Assembly: GCA_034044135.1 (NCBI GenBank)
Contig: CP139021.1
Coordinates: 3,797,635 to 3,861,634, forward strand
Direction of reading: 5' to 3'
Origin: Flammeovirgaceae bacterium SG7u.111
GTDB taxonomy: Bacteria > Bacteroidota > Bacteroidia > Cytophagales > Flammeovirgaceae
Length of the DNA: 64,000 nt
The position numbers were made by a program, and so were the translations under genes. The notes below the pieces were generated by a model, which searched no databases, was not told where the DNA came from, and saw only the letters and a program-made list of their open reading frames with translations. How positions within the stretch are numbered: position 1 is the stretch's first letter; each line of letters begins with the position of its first letter. Of this stretch, positions 8,123 through 16,880 are shown in pieces.

Positions 8123-10128
8123 CCAACATTGGGTGATACCGCTGGTAGACTTGGTCTTAATGGATCTGGCATACCTGATAAATCTTGCAATAAACTGACA
8201 TCACTATAGTCAATATAAGTTAAAGGACCATTTCCACGCTGCTTTGGAAGATTAGGTTCTGGTCCTGGATTGTTCCCCTGAATTACCACCGCAGGAGGGT
8301 TTTCAACAATATCGCCGATGAATCCACGAATAGCTTTACCAATAGTAACAAGACCCATTCCAGGGTAATAACCACCCCCTGAACCTCCAAAAGAACCGCC
8401 ATTACCCGTAGCTTCTGCTTGAACCAAAGCTCCAATGCTAATACCAAATTCTGCATCATTCCAAATAGAAGTGCCATCATTACTATTATCAATCGAAAAA
8501 CTCCCATCTTTGTTTTTACTTATTCTACCAGATACTTCCTCATGTTCTCTTCTGTATATTCTTGCCTCTTTTCTTGTTTCAAATAAACCATTTGGGTCTA
8601 TAAACGATATCGGATTATTAAACGCATATCTGTAAGGCGAAAGGTTAGAAGCTTTATGACCAAGAGGATCCACAACATGCCATCTCCCCAATGTAGCATC
8701 GTAATTTCTCCATCCATAGTCCATCCAGTGCAGCCCAAACTCTTCCTGCTTCTCCTTTCCGTTATACTGGAATATATGGTCAGGCGCGCCTTGCCTTTCA
8801 ATCCCCGCCATGTTCATGCCGTAGGGGTAGTAGTGGTTCTCCTGCACCACCAGTTGCTGGTGTGCGATCTTGAAATCGTCCACCCAAACCGGCTCGCTGG
8901 ACTCGTTCACTACGAACACTTTTGCATAGCCATTGTGCTTAGCCTTATCAGGGGAGGCCTTTAGTTCGATCCACTTCTTATCCGAGTCTTCACTCCTGAT
9001 TTCCGTTCTGGCACTCTGCACCACCTCGTCGTTCTCGTTGTAGAACACCACCTGCACATAGGCGAGGGGCACACCATTTAAGCCATCAGTACCAGGAGGC
9101 TTCATGCCCAATCCCAAGTTACCAAAAAAGCTTCCTGTTTCCGAGCCTGTCCCAAAACTTTCCGAGAAAAATGTAGAATAGTTACCTGAACTTGGCGAAG
9201 ATGCTGGGTTATCGTAATAAACCCATACGGATGCTTCTACTTTGTCGTCCTTGCTGATCTTGAACATCTTGTAAGGGCCTACCGTAGATTCTATCTTGAC
9301 CGCTTTAGTCCCGCCATGCGAAAATTCCCCATCTCTTGTCCCTAATTGGTCAAAAGTGGCTTCTTCCAGTTCCTTGGTCTTTGCAGGAGTCTCCTCCATG
9401 GTCGCCACATATTCCTTGGTCGCCTCCCTAAAGCTTACCCTCAGGTTGCCGAGGTGGTCCTTGTAGTGGTACTCGTATACATAGCCGCTTCCTTCCTCGA
9501 AAGGCAGCGTGCTCTTGGGCAGCACCCTGCCTTCTGCCATGTGCATGAACTGCAGCTCGCCGTCCTCATACACAAATTCTCCTACGTAGTCGGTGGTCTT
9601 TTTCAATGCACCACCTTCAAATACCTTCTTCTGCAGCTTGATCCCCGCCGCATCATAAGTGTACTCTATCCGCTTGTCGGAAGAGCCGAACTTGATCACG
9701 CTGGGCAGGTTGAGGTGGTTATAGGTGATACCGTTCCCGCTGCCATCTTTTATGCCCTTGTTCAGGTCTTTTACCAAGTTGCCATTGGCATCGTAGGCAT
9801 AGTCATTGCCACTTGTGTTCCCGTCGGTGAAGTCTCCAGCTACCTCGTGGTTGTTACCGCTGGTGCCGTCCGCCACGCTCAGTAGTCTGTTCCCATCGTA
9901 GCTATAGCTCAATTGGTCTATGTACCCGTAGCTTTTCTGCTCCTGCTGGGTTAGCCCCTTCCTATTTAGGCTAAGGATATTGCCGTTGAGGTCGTAGCTA
10001 ATGTTCGATACGTCGTAGTCCTCGTCGCTGTTAAAATTTTGGTCAAAACCATAATTGGCAGCGGTGAGGCGGTTGAGCTTGTCGTAGCTGTAGCATGGAG
10101 TGGAAACTATTTCCATAGCCTCTGGCAA
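8119..10128 (-). CDS. Orphan RHS/YD-repeat protein tip with variable C-terminus
   Basis: 669 residues if started at the TTG at 10128; the first ATG is four codons later. Contains YD-type repeats (YSYDKLNRL, YDLNGNILSL, YDANGNLVKDL, YDAAGIKLQKK) in residues 10-190, a jelly-roll-like segment at about 270-430, and the RHS-associated core (QYNGKEKQEEFG ... LGRWHVVDPL ... YRYAFNNPISFIDPNG) at about 460-530. After DPNG follows a different, Gly/Pro-rich 140-residue tail that I cannot match to a toxin family. Full RHS proteins have a signal peptide and far more repeats, so this is an N-terminally truncated or displaced tip cassette. Upstream (10129-10270) there is no remaining coding frame. Confidence 0.8.
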   Translation of the reverse strand: MPEAMEIVSTPCYSYDKLNRLTAANYGFDQNFNSDEDYDVSNISYDLNGNILSLNRKGLTQQEQKSYGYIDQLSYSYDGNRLLSVADGTSGNNHEVAGDFTDGNTSGNDYAYDANGNLVKDLNKGIKDGSGNGITYNHLNLPSVIKFGSSDKRIEYTYDAAGIKLQKKVFEGGALKKTTDYVGEFVYEDGELQFMHMAEGRVLPKSTLPFEEGSGYVYEYHYKDHLGNLRVSFREATKEYVATMEETPAKTKELEEATFDQLGTRDGEFSHGGTKAVKIESTVGPYKMFKISKDDKVEASVWVYYDNPASSPSSGNYSTFFSESFGTGSETGSFFGNLGLGMKPPGTDGLNGVPLAYVQVVFYNENDEVVQSARTEIRSEDSDKKWIELKASPDKAKHNGYAKVFVVNESSEPVWVDDFKIAHQQLVVQENHYYPYGMNMAGIERQGAPDHIFQYNGKEKQEEFGLHWMDYGWRNYDATLGRWHVVDPLGHKASNLSPYRYAFNNPISFIDPNGLFETRKEARIYRREHEEVSGRISKNKDGSFSIDNSNDGTSIWNDAEFGISIGALVQAEATGNGGSFGGSGGGYYPGMGLVTIGKAIRGFIGDIVENPPAVVIQGNNPGPEPNLPKQRGNGPLTYIDYSDVSLLQDLSGMPDPLRPSLPAVSPNVG

Positions 10129-10216
10129 CCTTGGGCGTGGGCGCCCTATAAATTTTCCTCATCATGCTAAAGCTTGACAGGCGCGGCTGGAGCCAAGCGA
10201 GATTGGTTGTTAAAAA

Positions 10217-10249
10217 GCGACGCCATCGTTTAAAACGATGGCATCGCTA
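10217..10249. terminator. Hairpin between the RHS fragment and the tricorn-like gene
   Basis: Thirteen-base stem agcgacgccatcg / cgatggcatcgct with one mismatch and loop tttaaaa. It sits 20 bases after the tricorn-like stop (minus strand) and may end that transcript. The loop side gtttaaaacgatg recurs in the hairpin at 19561-19595. Confidence 0.5.
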
Positions 10250-10270
10250 GCCCTACCTAACTAACCCAGC

Positions 10271-13200
10271 CTACTCCAACTCCTTCAAAATCTCTTCAAT
10301 AGCCTTATCTAGTTGGGGGTGATTTCCGTCCAAGCGGTCTTTGAAGTTTTTGGGTACGAAGATGTCGGGTTTTACGCCTTCGGCTTCTAGGTTTTTGCCG
10401 TCTAGGGTGTAGCAACCCCAAGAAGGCAAGCGATAGAACGAACCGTCCACCAAGCCTTTGCCCGAAGTAAAGATGATCCAGCGGTAGGTTTCCGTGCCTA
10501 TGATCTTGCCCAAGCCCAGTTCTTTGAAGCCACCTGCGGTCATCTCCGCATCGCTCAACGATTGCTCGTTGATCAGCAGCACGATGGGCTTTGCCGCAGG
10601 ACCAAAGTTGGATTGCTGCGTAAGTTGCCCTTCTCGGTATTTCCAATTGAGGTAGGGCTTGTGGGAGAGGAATTGCAGCACTTTGTCGTGCACATTTCCG
10701 CCCGTATTGTAGCGTAGGTCAAGAATCAGTGCATCTTTTTTATAGGCTTCGGACACCATTTCTCGCATAAAGTTATCAAGCTCGCCGCCGCCCATATTTT
10801 TCATGTGCACATAGGCTATGCGGTTTTCGCTTTTTTCGTCCACATATTTTTGGTTGGCGTCCGTCCACTCGTTGTACATCTTGAAGCGGGTGCTGTAATA
10901 CGGCTCTGGGTGGAGCTTCACCTCTTTTTTCACCCCTGCCCTTTCGAAGGTCAGGAGCATTTCCTCGTCTAGCGAAGGCGTATTGAAATAGGTTTCACGG
11001 TTCGTGGTTTCAACCACCGCTACTCCGTTCACCGCCACCAATTTGTCCCCAGGCTCGATGTCTTTTTGGGGCAGGGCTGCGGGAGTTTTGCTCACCACAG
11101 TTTTTACCACATAAGGCTGCTCGTTTTCAAACACAATTCCCGCCGAAGCCGAGGCAGTTCTGTAAAACCCATTTTCTTCTTTCCCAAAGGAATAAAAACC
11201 AAGGTGAGAAGAATTCAGTTCGCCCAACATATCGTTGATGATGCGCCTTAGCTCCGCTCGGCTGGTCACGTAGGGCAAGAACTTGACGAAGTCGTCCCGC
11301 ATTTTTGCCCAGTCCGTTCCGTGGAAAGTTTCGTTGTAAAAATTCTGCTCCAGGTTCGCCCAAGTTTCGTAGAACATTTGGTTGAATTCCGAAGAAAGGT
11401 TTTTGCGGAAGGTGTAAGAAATATCAATTTTCTCCACCTTGTTTCCCCCAAGGTTCAGCTTGTGGATATTTCCTCTTCCCAGTAGGTAATATTGCTTGTC
11501 GTTAAAAGCGATTTCAAAACCTCCGCTTTCCAGCCCTTCTATTTTTTTTGTCTTGGTTTTCTCAAACTCTTCGTAAGTCGTGTTCCAAATGGCATATTTC
11601 CGCTCGTCGTGGTTAGAGCCGTAGAGCACATGGATTTTGTCGTCTTTCTTTATCACATAGGGCGCGCCCTGCGAACCAAAATTGGGGCTAACCCGCTGCA
11701 CCCGTTCCATTATCCCTTCCTCGCTGATCTTTATTACCAGCTCAGGTTTTTTCTCTTCCTTCTCTTCTTTTGCATCCTTGTCTTTTTTCCCCTTCTTCTT
11801 TTTGTCATCTGCATCCTCGTCGTCGCCCTTTTCCTCTTTTTCTTCAAAAAGTTCTTCGAATTTATCGGAGCGGTACGGATTTTCTAGCTCGGTAAGCGCC
11901 ATGCGGTAAACCCGTGCGTCTTGCATCCCAAAAGGGTAGCTTGGCTGCGTTCGGTTAGATACATAATAAATGTACTTGCCCTCAGGCCCCCAAAACGGAT
12001 CAGACTCGGCTACGCCCGTTTTGGTCAGGTTCGTTTTGGTTTTGGTGGGAATGTGATAGACAAAAATCTCTCGTTCAAAATTTCGGATGGGGGAAAATAG
12101 GACATATTTCCCATCGGGCGAGAGGTACGGCATGGGCGCATACATGTCCCACATTTCTTCTTTGAGCAAGGTCTCGCTCGCCATCGTTTCCAAATCCATC
12201 ATTCGGATTTCGTCACGACCGCCTAGGTACACGCCTTTTTTCTTCTCAGCATCAAAGGTCAAGTTTCGGTTGTTATGCTCATCACTAGTCAACTGCTTTT
12301 CAGCACCTTTACCATCGGCAGCTATACTAAAATAATTAAGATAGCCACCAACAGTTTGGTTGAAAACCAAGGTTTTGTTATCGCTCAGCCATTTCACTTC
12401 CATCACCCTGCCCTCGGCACTTGTTTCCAGTTGTTTGATAAACTTTCCTTCCACATCCGAAACGAACAGCTCGCCTCTGGAAATAAAAGCTAGCTTCTTG
12501 TTATCGGGCGATACATCAAAGCCACTGATATTTCCCGAAACTTTAAAGTCTTGGGCTTTTGCCAAGGTATTGTTCGTAAAAATCTTGATGGGGACTTTTG
12601 TAGTTTCACCAGAAGCTACATCGTAGACGTGCAATTGGTAATCTTTCTCAAATACGATTTTAGAACCGTCCGCTGAAATTTTGGGATAATAAACAGAAGA
12701 TTCAAAGCTAGTCAACTGGGTCTTTTGCCCATCCTTAAAGGTGTACAAGTTGTATTGCTCATTCGCTTCGGTAGAAACAAAATAGACCGTTCCTTTCTGG
12801 TCTATCATCGCCCACATATCTTTGCCAATGTAGTCGGTATATTCCTTGTATTCGCCCGTTTCGGGGTTGTACGATTTTATATCTGGGTTGTACGCACCTT
12901 TGTATTTTTTCCTGTTTACAAACCGATTGCTTTCCCATGTTTCGTTGAAGTAAATCTCCCCGCTGGTTGGGTGCTCCACCGCATTATGCACCGTATTGAA
13001 GTAATGATCAAAAAGCCTTTTTGGCGTTTTCCCATCTATTCCTACCGTGTAGGTGGTGAAGTTGTTCACCCTGCTAGAAGTAAAATAAATGGTCTGGCTA
13101 TCCCAAGCCCAAGATTCCACATCGTCGGCAGCTTGGTGGAAAGTCAGTTGTTTGATCTCCCCGCCTTCCAAGGGCATGATGTACACATCGGGGTTTCCAT

Positions 13201-13465
13201 ATTGGGTGGCGGTAAAGGCGAGCCACTTGCCATCGGGGGAAATATTGGGGCGATATTCTTCGCCTTCCATGGCGGTTAACCTCATGGCTTCTCCACCTTC
13301 GCTTCGCACCATCCAAAGGTCTCCTGCATAGGAGAACACGATCTTGGAAGCATCGGGCGAGAGTGTTGGTTGGCTGGCAAAATAAAATTGGTTGCTCTGC
13401 CCAAATAGTGCTTGTGAGGCAAAGGCTAAAAGCAAAAAGAAACTAGCTATGGTTTTGTTTTCCAT
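10271..13465 (-). CDS. Tricorn-like protease, S41 family, with N-terminal beta-propeller
   Basis: 1064 residues with a signal peptide (ending ALFGQ), so it is exported. Order of parts: TolB/WD40-like propeller blades (about 25-530, repeated SPDGKWLAF and SPDNKKLAF units), an extremely charged Asp/Glu/Lys linker (about 540-580), the tricorn C1 region (about 680-770), a PDZ domain (about 770-850, EPGDKLVAVNGV) and the S41 serine-protease domain (about 860-1060). The catalytic serine lies in the EQSLSDAEM segment near residue 970 and the oxyanion region in LRYNTGG. Tricorn proteins degrade peptides; the exported version probably acts on periplasmic peptides or proteins. Single-gene unit. Confidence 0.92.
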   Translation of the reverse strand: MENKTIASFFLLLAFASQALFGQSNQFYFASQPTLSPDASKIVFSYAGDLWMVRSEGGEAMRLTAMEGEEYRPNISPDGKWLAFTATQYGNPDVYIMPLEGGEIKQLTFHQAADDVESWAWDSQTIYFTSSRVNNFTTYTVGIDGKTPKRLFDHYFNTVHNAVEHPTSGEIYFNETWESNRFVNRKKYKGAYNPDIKSYNPETGEYKEYTDYIGKDMWAMIDQKGTVYFVSTEANEQYNLYTFKDGQKTQLTSFESSVYYPKISADGSKIVFEKDYQLHVYDVASGETTKVPIKIFTNNTLAKAQDFKVSGNISGFDVSPDNKKLAFISRGELFVSDVEGKFIKQLETSAEGRVMEVKWLSDNKTLVFNQTVGGYLNYFSIAADGKGAEKQLTSDEHNNRNLTFDAEKKKGVYLGGRDEIRMMDLETMASETLLKEEMWDMYAPMPYLSPDGKYVLFSPIRNFEREIFVYHIPTKTKTNLTKTGVAESDPFWGPEGKYIYYVSNRTQPSYPFGMQDARVYRMALTELENPYRSDKFEELFEEKEEKGDDEDADDKKKKGKKDKDAKEEKEEKKPELVIKISEEGIMERVQRVSPNFGSQGAPYVIKKDDKIHVLYGSNHDERKYAIWNTTYEEFEKTKTKKIEGLESGGFEIAFNDKQYYLLGRGNIHKLNLGGNKVEKIDISYTFRKNLSSEFNQMFYETWANLEQNFYNETFHGTDWAKMRDDFVKFLPYVTSRAELRRIINDMLGELNSSHLGFYSFGKEENGFYRTASASAGIVFENEQPYVVKTVVSKTPAALPQKDIEPGDKLVAVNGVAVVETTNRETYFNTPSLDEEMLLTFERAGVKKEVKLHPEPYYSTRFKMYNEWTDANQKYVDEKSENRIAYVHMKNMGGGELDNFMREMVSEAYKKDALILDLRYNTGGNVHDKVLQFLSHKPYLNWKYREGQLTQQSNFGPAAKPIVLLINEQSLSDAEMTAGGFKELGLGKIIGTETYRWIIFTSGKGLVDGSFYRLPSWGCYTLDGKNLEAEGVKPDIFVPKNFKDRLDGNHPQLDKAIEEILKELE

Positions 13466-13634
13466 GAATTAACTATTCTGAGTGTAAAAGTTTTAATACA
13501 CTCACAAGTTACTACTAGCAATGTTTTTTGCAAAACGATTCAACGGAATAGCAAAAAGCTTAATTATTCTTTTTAAGAAAAGCAAACACCAATAATTATA
13601 CTAATAGCAATATCTTTTGTTTGTTATTACAATG

Positions 13635-13905
13635 TAAGAGCATGTTTAAATTTTGAAAAGAGCCGGGCAGGCTAAAACTTTGTAGTGACGAAACAACAAA
13701 GTTTATGGAAACAGGATATACCCGCTTGACCGCCCGGCAATGGCAATATATAAAAGAATATCTTCCCGTGGAAAGGAAACGCAAATATGACCTCAGGGAC
13801 GTGGTAGACTCGATCTTGTACTGCATGCGCAGCGGACAGCAGTGGCGCAGCCTCTCGGGCGAGGGACGCCCTCCTTGGAACGTGGTATGGAATGTCTACA
13901 TTTAT
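13635..13905 (+). mobile_element. 5' fragment of an IS5-family (IS427-like) element
   Basis: Begins with gagcatgtttaaattt, a typical outer end of this group, and carries only the start of a transposase. The fragment stops where the IS3 end (tggtac) begins at 13906; its right part is not present after the IS3 element. Confidence 0.65.
13705..13905 (+). pseudogene. Truncated IS5-family transposase (N-terminus only)
   Basis: About 67 residues of the DUF4096 N-terminal domain: LTARQWQYIKEYLP, RDVVDSILYCMRSGQQWRSL and PPWNVVWNVYIYW are typical. The reading frame runs on into the IS3 element as unrelated residues and stops at 13947. Catalytic region absent, so not functional. Confidence 0.75.
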
Positions 13906-13949
13906 TGGTACGGAAATAAGAGGTCGCAATCACGTATATTGCGATAATT

Positions 13950-14273
13950 ATGAAACAGTACGAAAAGGAATTTAAAACAATGATAGTGGGCCTGCTCGAA
14001 TCCGGACAACCAGCCAGGCAAGTGGCGGAAGACTACGGTTTGAGTGCGAGCATGATAAGGAGATGGCGAAGGGAGTCGAGGGGCGGAAAGGAAGCCTTCA
14101 CCGGAAAGGGGGTGGCCTCCCTGACACCCGAGCAAAAGAAGATACAACAATTGGAAAAAGAACTTCGGGAGTCCAGGATGGAGGCCGAGATATTAAAAAA
14201 AGCCATCGGCATCTTCTCCCAAAAAGACGGGACAAATACCGGTATCCTGTTGGGAAAATGTTGGGTTGTCTAG
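13950..14273 (+). CDS. IS3-family ORFA (helix-turn-helix protein)
   Basis: 107 residues. N-terminal HTH (YEKEFKTMIVGLLESGQ ... VAEDYGLSASMIRRWRRE) and a C-terminal leucine-zipper helix (QQLEKELRESRMEAEILKKA) as in IS3 ORFA. A run of seven A followed by G at 14195-14202 gives the heptamer A-AAA-AAG used by this family for programmed -1 frameshifting into ORFB; the -1 frame does continue as recognisable ORFB N-terminal sequence (KYRYPVGKMLGCLGVSKNG). Confidence 0.8.
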   Translation: MKQYEKEFKTMIVGLLESGQPARQVAEDYGLSASMIRRWRRESRGGKEAFTGKGVASLTPEQKKIQQLEKELRESRMEAEILKKAIGIFSQKDGTNTGILLGKCWVV

Positions 14274-14792
14274 GGGTGAGCAAAAACGGGTAAAGTGTGG
14301 GTGCCAGATATCACATATATAAGGGTAAATGACGGCTGGTGCTACCTGACCAGTATGCTCGACCTTGCCGACAGGAAAGTGGTAGGCTGGTCGCTTTCAA
14401 GCGATATGACGGCCGAGAACACGGTGATAGCGGCTTGGGTGAATGCGAGGAAAAACAGGCAGATAAAAGACGGGTTCGTCCTCCATTCGGACAGAGGTGT
14501 GCAATACGCCTGCAACAAGACAACAAGTGTTTTTTCTTTCAACAGAAAAATGAAACAGAGCATGTCAAGGAAAGGAGACTGTTGGGACAACGCCGTGGCC
14601 GAGAGTTTTTTCAAGAGCATCAAGTACGAGTGGCTCAACAGGTTCGAGTTCACTTCCTACGACGAGGTTTACAGGCAGGTGGCATGGTATATCAACTGGT
14701 ACAACACCAAAAGGCTCCACGCTAGCCTTGGCTACAAAACACCTAAAGAAAAAGAAGCGGAACTTAATTTTATTCAATCAATGGCGGCCTAA
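14203..14792 (+). pseudogene. IS3-family ORFB with internal deletion
   Basis: The N-terminal piece ends at GVSKNG followed by a stop near 14293. The C-terminal piece (14295-14792, other frame) begins in mid-domain with VWVPDITYI and holds all catalytic motifs of the rve domain: DITYI (Asp), LHSDRGVQY (Asp) and SRKGDCWDNAVAESFF (Glu), ending NTKRLHASLGYKTPKE. The roughly 100 residues that normally connect both pieces, including the HTH_21 region, are missing, and the join changes frame. Confidence 0.8.
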
Positions 14793-14805
14793 TCTTTTTG
14801 TACCA

Positions 14806-14956
14806 AATTTTGTTGCAATACCAGTCATTGATGAATATATTAACTGGTACAACAATGAAAGGCTTCATTCCAGCTTAGGTTACCTGACTCCTGCTGAAAA
14901 AGAATTACAATTGAGAATTAAACAATTTGATAAAGTGGCTTAATAAATTTGTACCA
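14806..14956 (+). mobile_element. 3' fragment of another IS3-family element
   Basis: Codes for the last 40 residues of a different IS3 ORFB (VIDEYINWYNNERLHSSLGY ... FDKVA, stop at 14943), then a ttgtacca end like that of the neighbouring element. Nothing of its 5' part remains. Confidence 0.75.
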
Positions 14957-15166
14957 TTTTTATTAGGTAGTCCAATATATGCATTTTTACTTAAATTGAC
15001 AGCATTGCCAGTCCGCCCACATCTTGAAAGGACACTCAACATCTCGCCGAATATTCCGAAATACTCTTAAATTGAAGCTCCTACATTGGTTTTATTAATT
15101 CGAGCCCCTTTCGTTGCACAAAAAAATATTGAAACATGACTATCGTCACATTTTATTCAAAAAACC

Positions 15167-15184
15167 TATCGTACATTTGCGATA
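15167..15184 (+). promoter_or_regulatory. Candidate ArsR operator enclosing the arsR -7 box
   Basis: tatcg-TACATTTG-cgata: a 5-bp inverted repeat whose 8-bp spacer is exactly a Bacteroidota -7 element (TAnnTTTG). A bound repressor would cover the promoter. The same arms and spacing recur at 15515-15530. The predicted leader to the ATG at 15191 is very short. Confidence 0.55.
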
Positions 15185-15190
15185 GACAAT

Positions 15191-15496
15191 ATGAAAAGAA
15201 GCTTAGAACATATAGAATATAAGGAGGATACAGAAGCATTGGCAAAATTTGCTAAAGCACTAGGTCACCCTACTCGCATAGCTATTTTAAAACATCTCGA
15301 AAACCAATCTTGCTGTTTTACGGGAGATTTAGTTGATGTATTACCGATTTCACAATCAACCGTCTCGCAACATTTAAAAGAATTGAAAAATGCAGGCTTG
15401 ATTCAAGGAGAGTTAAACCCTCCAAAAATAAAGTATTGCATCAATCAAGAAAACTGGAACATTGCCAAAACGTTGTTCCAACAATTTTTTAGTTGA
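15191..15496 (+). CDS. arsR: ArsR/SmtB-family metal(loid)-responsive repressor
   Basis: 101 residues, a winged-helix protein of normal family length. ALGHPTRIAILKHLE is the helix 1-2 signature and ISQSTVSQHLKELKNAGLI the recognition helices. A Cys-Cys pair (QSCCFTGDL, about 37-38) sits where ArsR proteins carry their arsenite-binding cysteines (ELCVCDL). First gene of a five-gene run with transport genes, so it very probably represses this operon until arsenical or another thiol-reactive metalloid binds. Two candidate operators flank it (15167-15184 and 15515-15530). Confidence 0.88.
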   Translation: MKRSLEHIEYKEDTEALAKFAKALGHPTRIAILKHLENQSCCFTGDLVDVLPISQSTVSQHLKELKNAGLIQGELNPPKIKYCINQENWNIAKTLFQQFFS

Positions 15497-15514
15497 TATT
15501 TTTTTAACAATCAA

Positions 15515-15530
15515 ATCGTCTATTGGCGAT
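15515..15530 (+). promoter_or_regulatory. Second candidate ArsR operator
   Basis: atcg-N8-cgat, the same arms and spacing as the site before arsR (atcgtctattggcgat). It lies in the 51-base gap between arsR and the thioredoxin-like gene, so it could give separate control of the downstream genes or act as a roadblock. Confidence 0.45.
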
Positions 15531-15547
15531 AAACAAATTCATGTATT

Positions 15548-15784
15548 ATGAGCAAAATAATTAAAGTTTTAGGGACAGGCTGCCCAAAATGCAAGACAAT
15601 GACAAGTATTGTTCAAAATGTAGTCGAAGAAAACCATATTGATGCTACCATCGAAAAAGTAGAAGACATAATGGAAATCATGAAATTCAATGTAATGGCC
15701 ACGCCAGCCTTGGTGATAAATGGCGAGATAACAATAAAAGGAAGAGTGCCTTCAAAAGAGGAAGTCTTGGCTCTTTTGAATTAA
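15548..15784 (+). CDS. Small thioredoxin-like (glutaredoxin-like) protein
   Basis: 78 residues, no signal peptide, a minimal thioredoxin fold of the TM0996/MTH895 type. Redox motif GTGCPKCKTM (Cys 13 and 16) and the cis-Pro segment MATPALVING. Such proteins are common partners of ArsR and DUF318 permease genes; here it may reduce arsenate or hand metalloid to the permease in the cytoplasm. Second gene of the operon. Confidence 0.85.
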   Translation: MSKIIKVLGTGCPKCKTMTSIVQNVVEENHIDATIEKVEDIMEIMKFNVMATPALVINGEITIKGRVPSKEEVLALLN

Positions 15785-15891
15785 GCCCAACCTACTTACT
15801 ATGAATTATCATTCGCTGGGTGTACTTGTCTATATGAGCAATCAACTATAGACATGCCATAAGCTATCTTATTCTATTAACACTATAGAAA

Positions 15892-16869
15892 ATGTTTGAT
15901 TGGGTACAACACATAGCCGATTGGCTAGTCTTTGATGTCTTGAATCTAAAAAAAGGGCAACATTTAGCAGAAGCCTTAAATTTCTTTATTTATGACACCA
16001 CAAAGATTCTAATCCTACTTTTTGTCGTCATCTTTTTTATGGGAATAGTCAATAGTTACTTCCCCATAGACAAGGTTAAAAGCTATCTGTCGAGAAATAA
16101 ACTATACGGATTGGAATACCTTATGGCAAGTCTTTTTGGTGTGGTAACACCTTTTTGTTCTTGCTCATCAGTTCCTTTATTCATCGGGTTTGTGAGAGGC
16201 GGAATTCCATTAGGTGTAACCTTTGCTTTTTTGGTTACTTCACCTCTGGTCAACGAAGTGGCAATTGGGCTTTTTATTGGCTTGTTTGGTTTAAAAACAA
16301 CAACCATTTATGTGATTAGTGGTATTTTGTTAGGCACTGTTTCGGGCCTTATCCTCCAAAAATTAAGCTTGGAGCGTTTCTTGACCCCTTGGGTAAAAGA
16401 AGTATTGGCAAATGCGCAAAGAGAGGAAGATATCTTTCAAGCAGAAAAACAATCCCTTGTACAACGTTTGCCAATCATTTGGGCAGAAGTGCTAAAAATC
16501 CTTAAAGGCATTATCCCTTATGTTTTAGTGGGCATCGCAATTGGTGGGCTAATGCACGGTTATATTCCAGAAGGTTTTTTTGAACAATATATGGACAAAG
16601 ACAACCTATTCGCTGTACCTATTGCTACTGTCTTGGCTGTGCCAATGTACTCAAATGCATCAGGCATACTTCCTGTAGTGCAAGTATTGGTCAATAAAGG
16701 AATTCCCTTAGGGACGGCTATCGCATTTATGATGGGAGTTGTTGGTCTTTCTTTGCCGGAAGCAATGCTTTTAAAAAAAGTAATGACCCTAAAGCTCATC
16801 GCTATCTTTTTTGGCATAGTCACACTCTGCATTATTGTTTCTGGGTATTTATTCAACATATTATTATAA
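15892..16869 (+). CDS. ArsP-like permease (DUF318 family)
   Basis: 325 residues with about eight membrane segments in two halves around a hydrophilic loop (about 165-205). The family signature TPFCSCSSVPLF is at about 86-97, and the second half has AVPMYSNASGILPVV. ArsP, a studied member, exports trivalent methylated or aromatic arsenicals; substrate here is inferred from that and from the ArsR and ArsG neighbours. The gene follows after 107 bases without other genes, and the next gene starts 11 bases after its stop. Confidence 0.85.
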   Translation: MFDWVQHIADWLVFDVLNLKKGQHLAEALNFFIYDTTKILILLFVVIFFMGIVNSYFPIDKVKSYLSRNKLYGLEYLMASLFGVVTPFCSCSSVPLFIGFVRGGIPLGVTFAFLVTSPLVNEVAIGLFIGLFGLKTTTIYVISGILLGTVSGLILQKLSLERFLTPWVKEVLANAQREEDIFQAEKQSLVQRLPIIWAEVLKILKGIIPYVLVGIAIGGLMHGYIPEGFFEQYMDKDNLFAVPIATVLAVPMYSNASGILPVVQVLVNKGIPLGTAIAFMMGVVGLSLPEAMLLKKVMTLKLIAIFFGIVTLCIIVSGYLFNILL

Positions 16870-16880
16870 ATCAACAAAAA

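Larger units (their letters stand above)
13906..14805 (+). mobile_element. IS3-family element with an internal deletion
   Basis: Imperfect ends ggtacggaaataagaggtcgc (from 13907) and the inverse of its right end at 14784-14805 agree at about 15 of 21 positions. Encodes ORFA, a slippery A-run, a short ORFB N-terminus and the ORFB C-terminus, with the middle of ORFB missing. Not expected to transpose by itself. Confidence 0.7.

Noticed and set aside
9346-9885. 179-codon frame on the plus strand inside the RHS gene
   Set aside because: Exact antisense of clearly coding YD-repeat sequence; hydrophobic composition is a mirror of the real frame.
12725-13279. 184-codon frame opposite the tricorn-like gene
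   Set aside because: Shadow of the propeller-coding region; no family resemblance.
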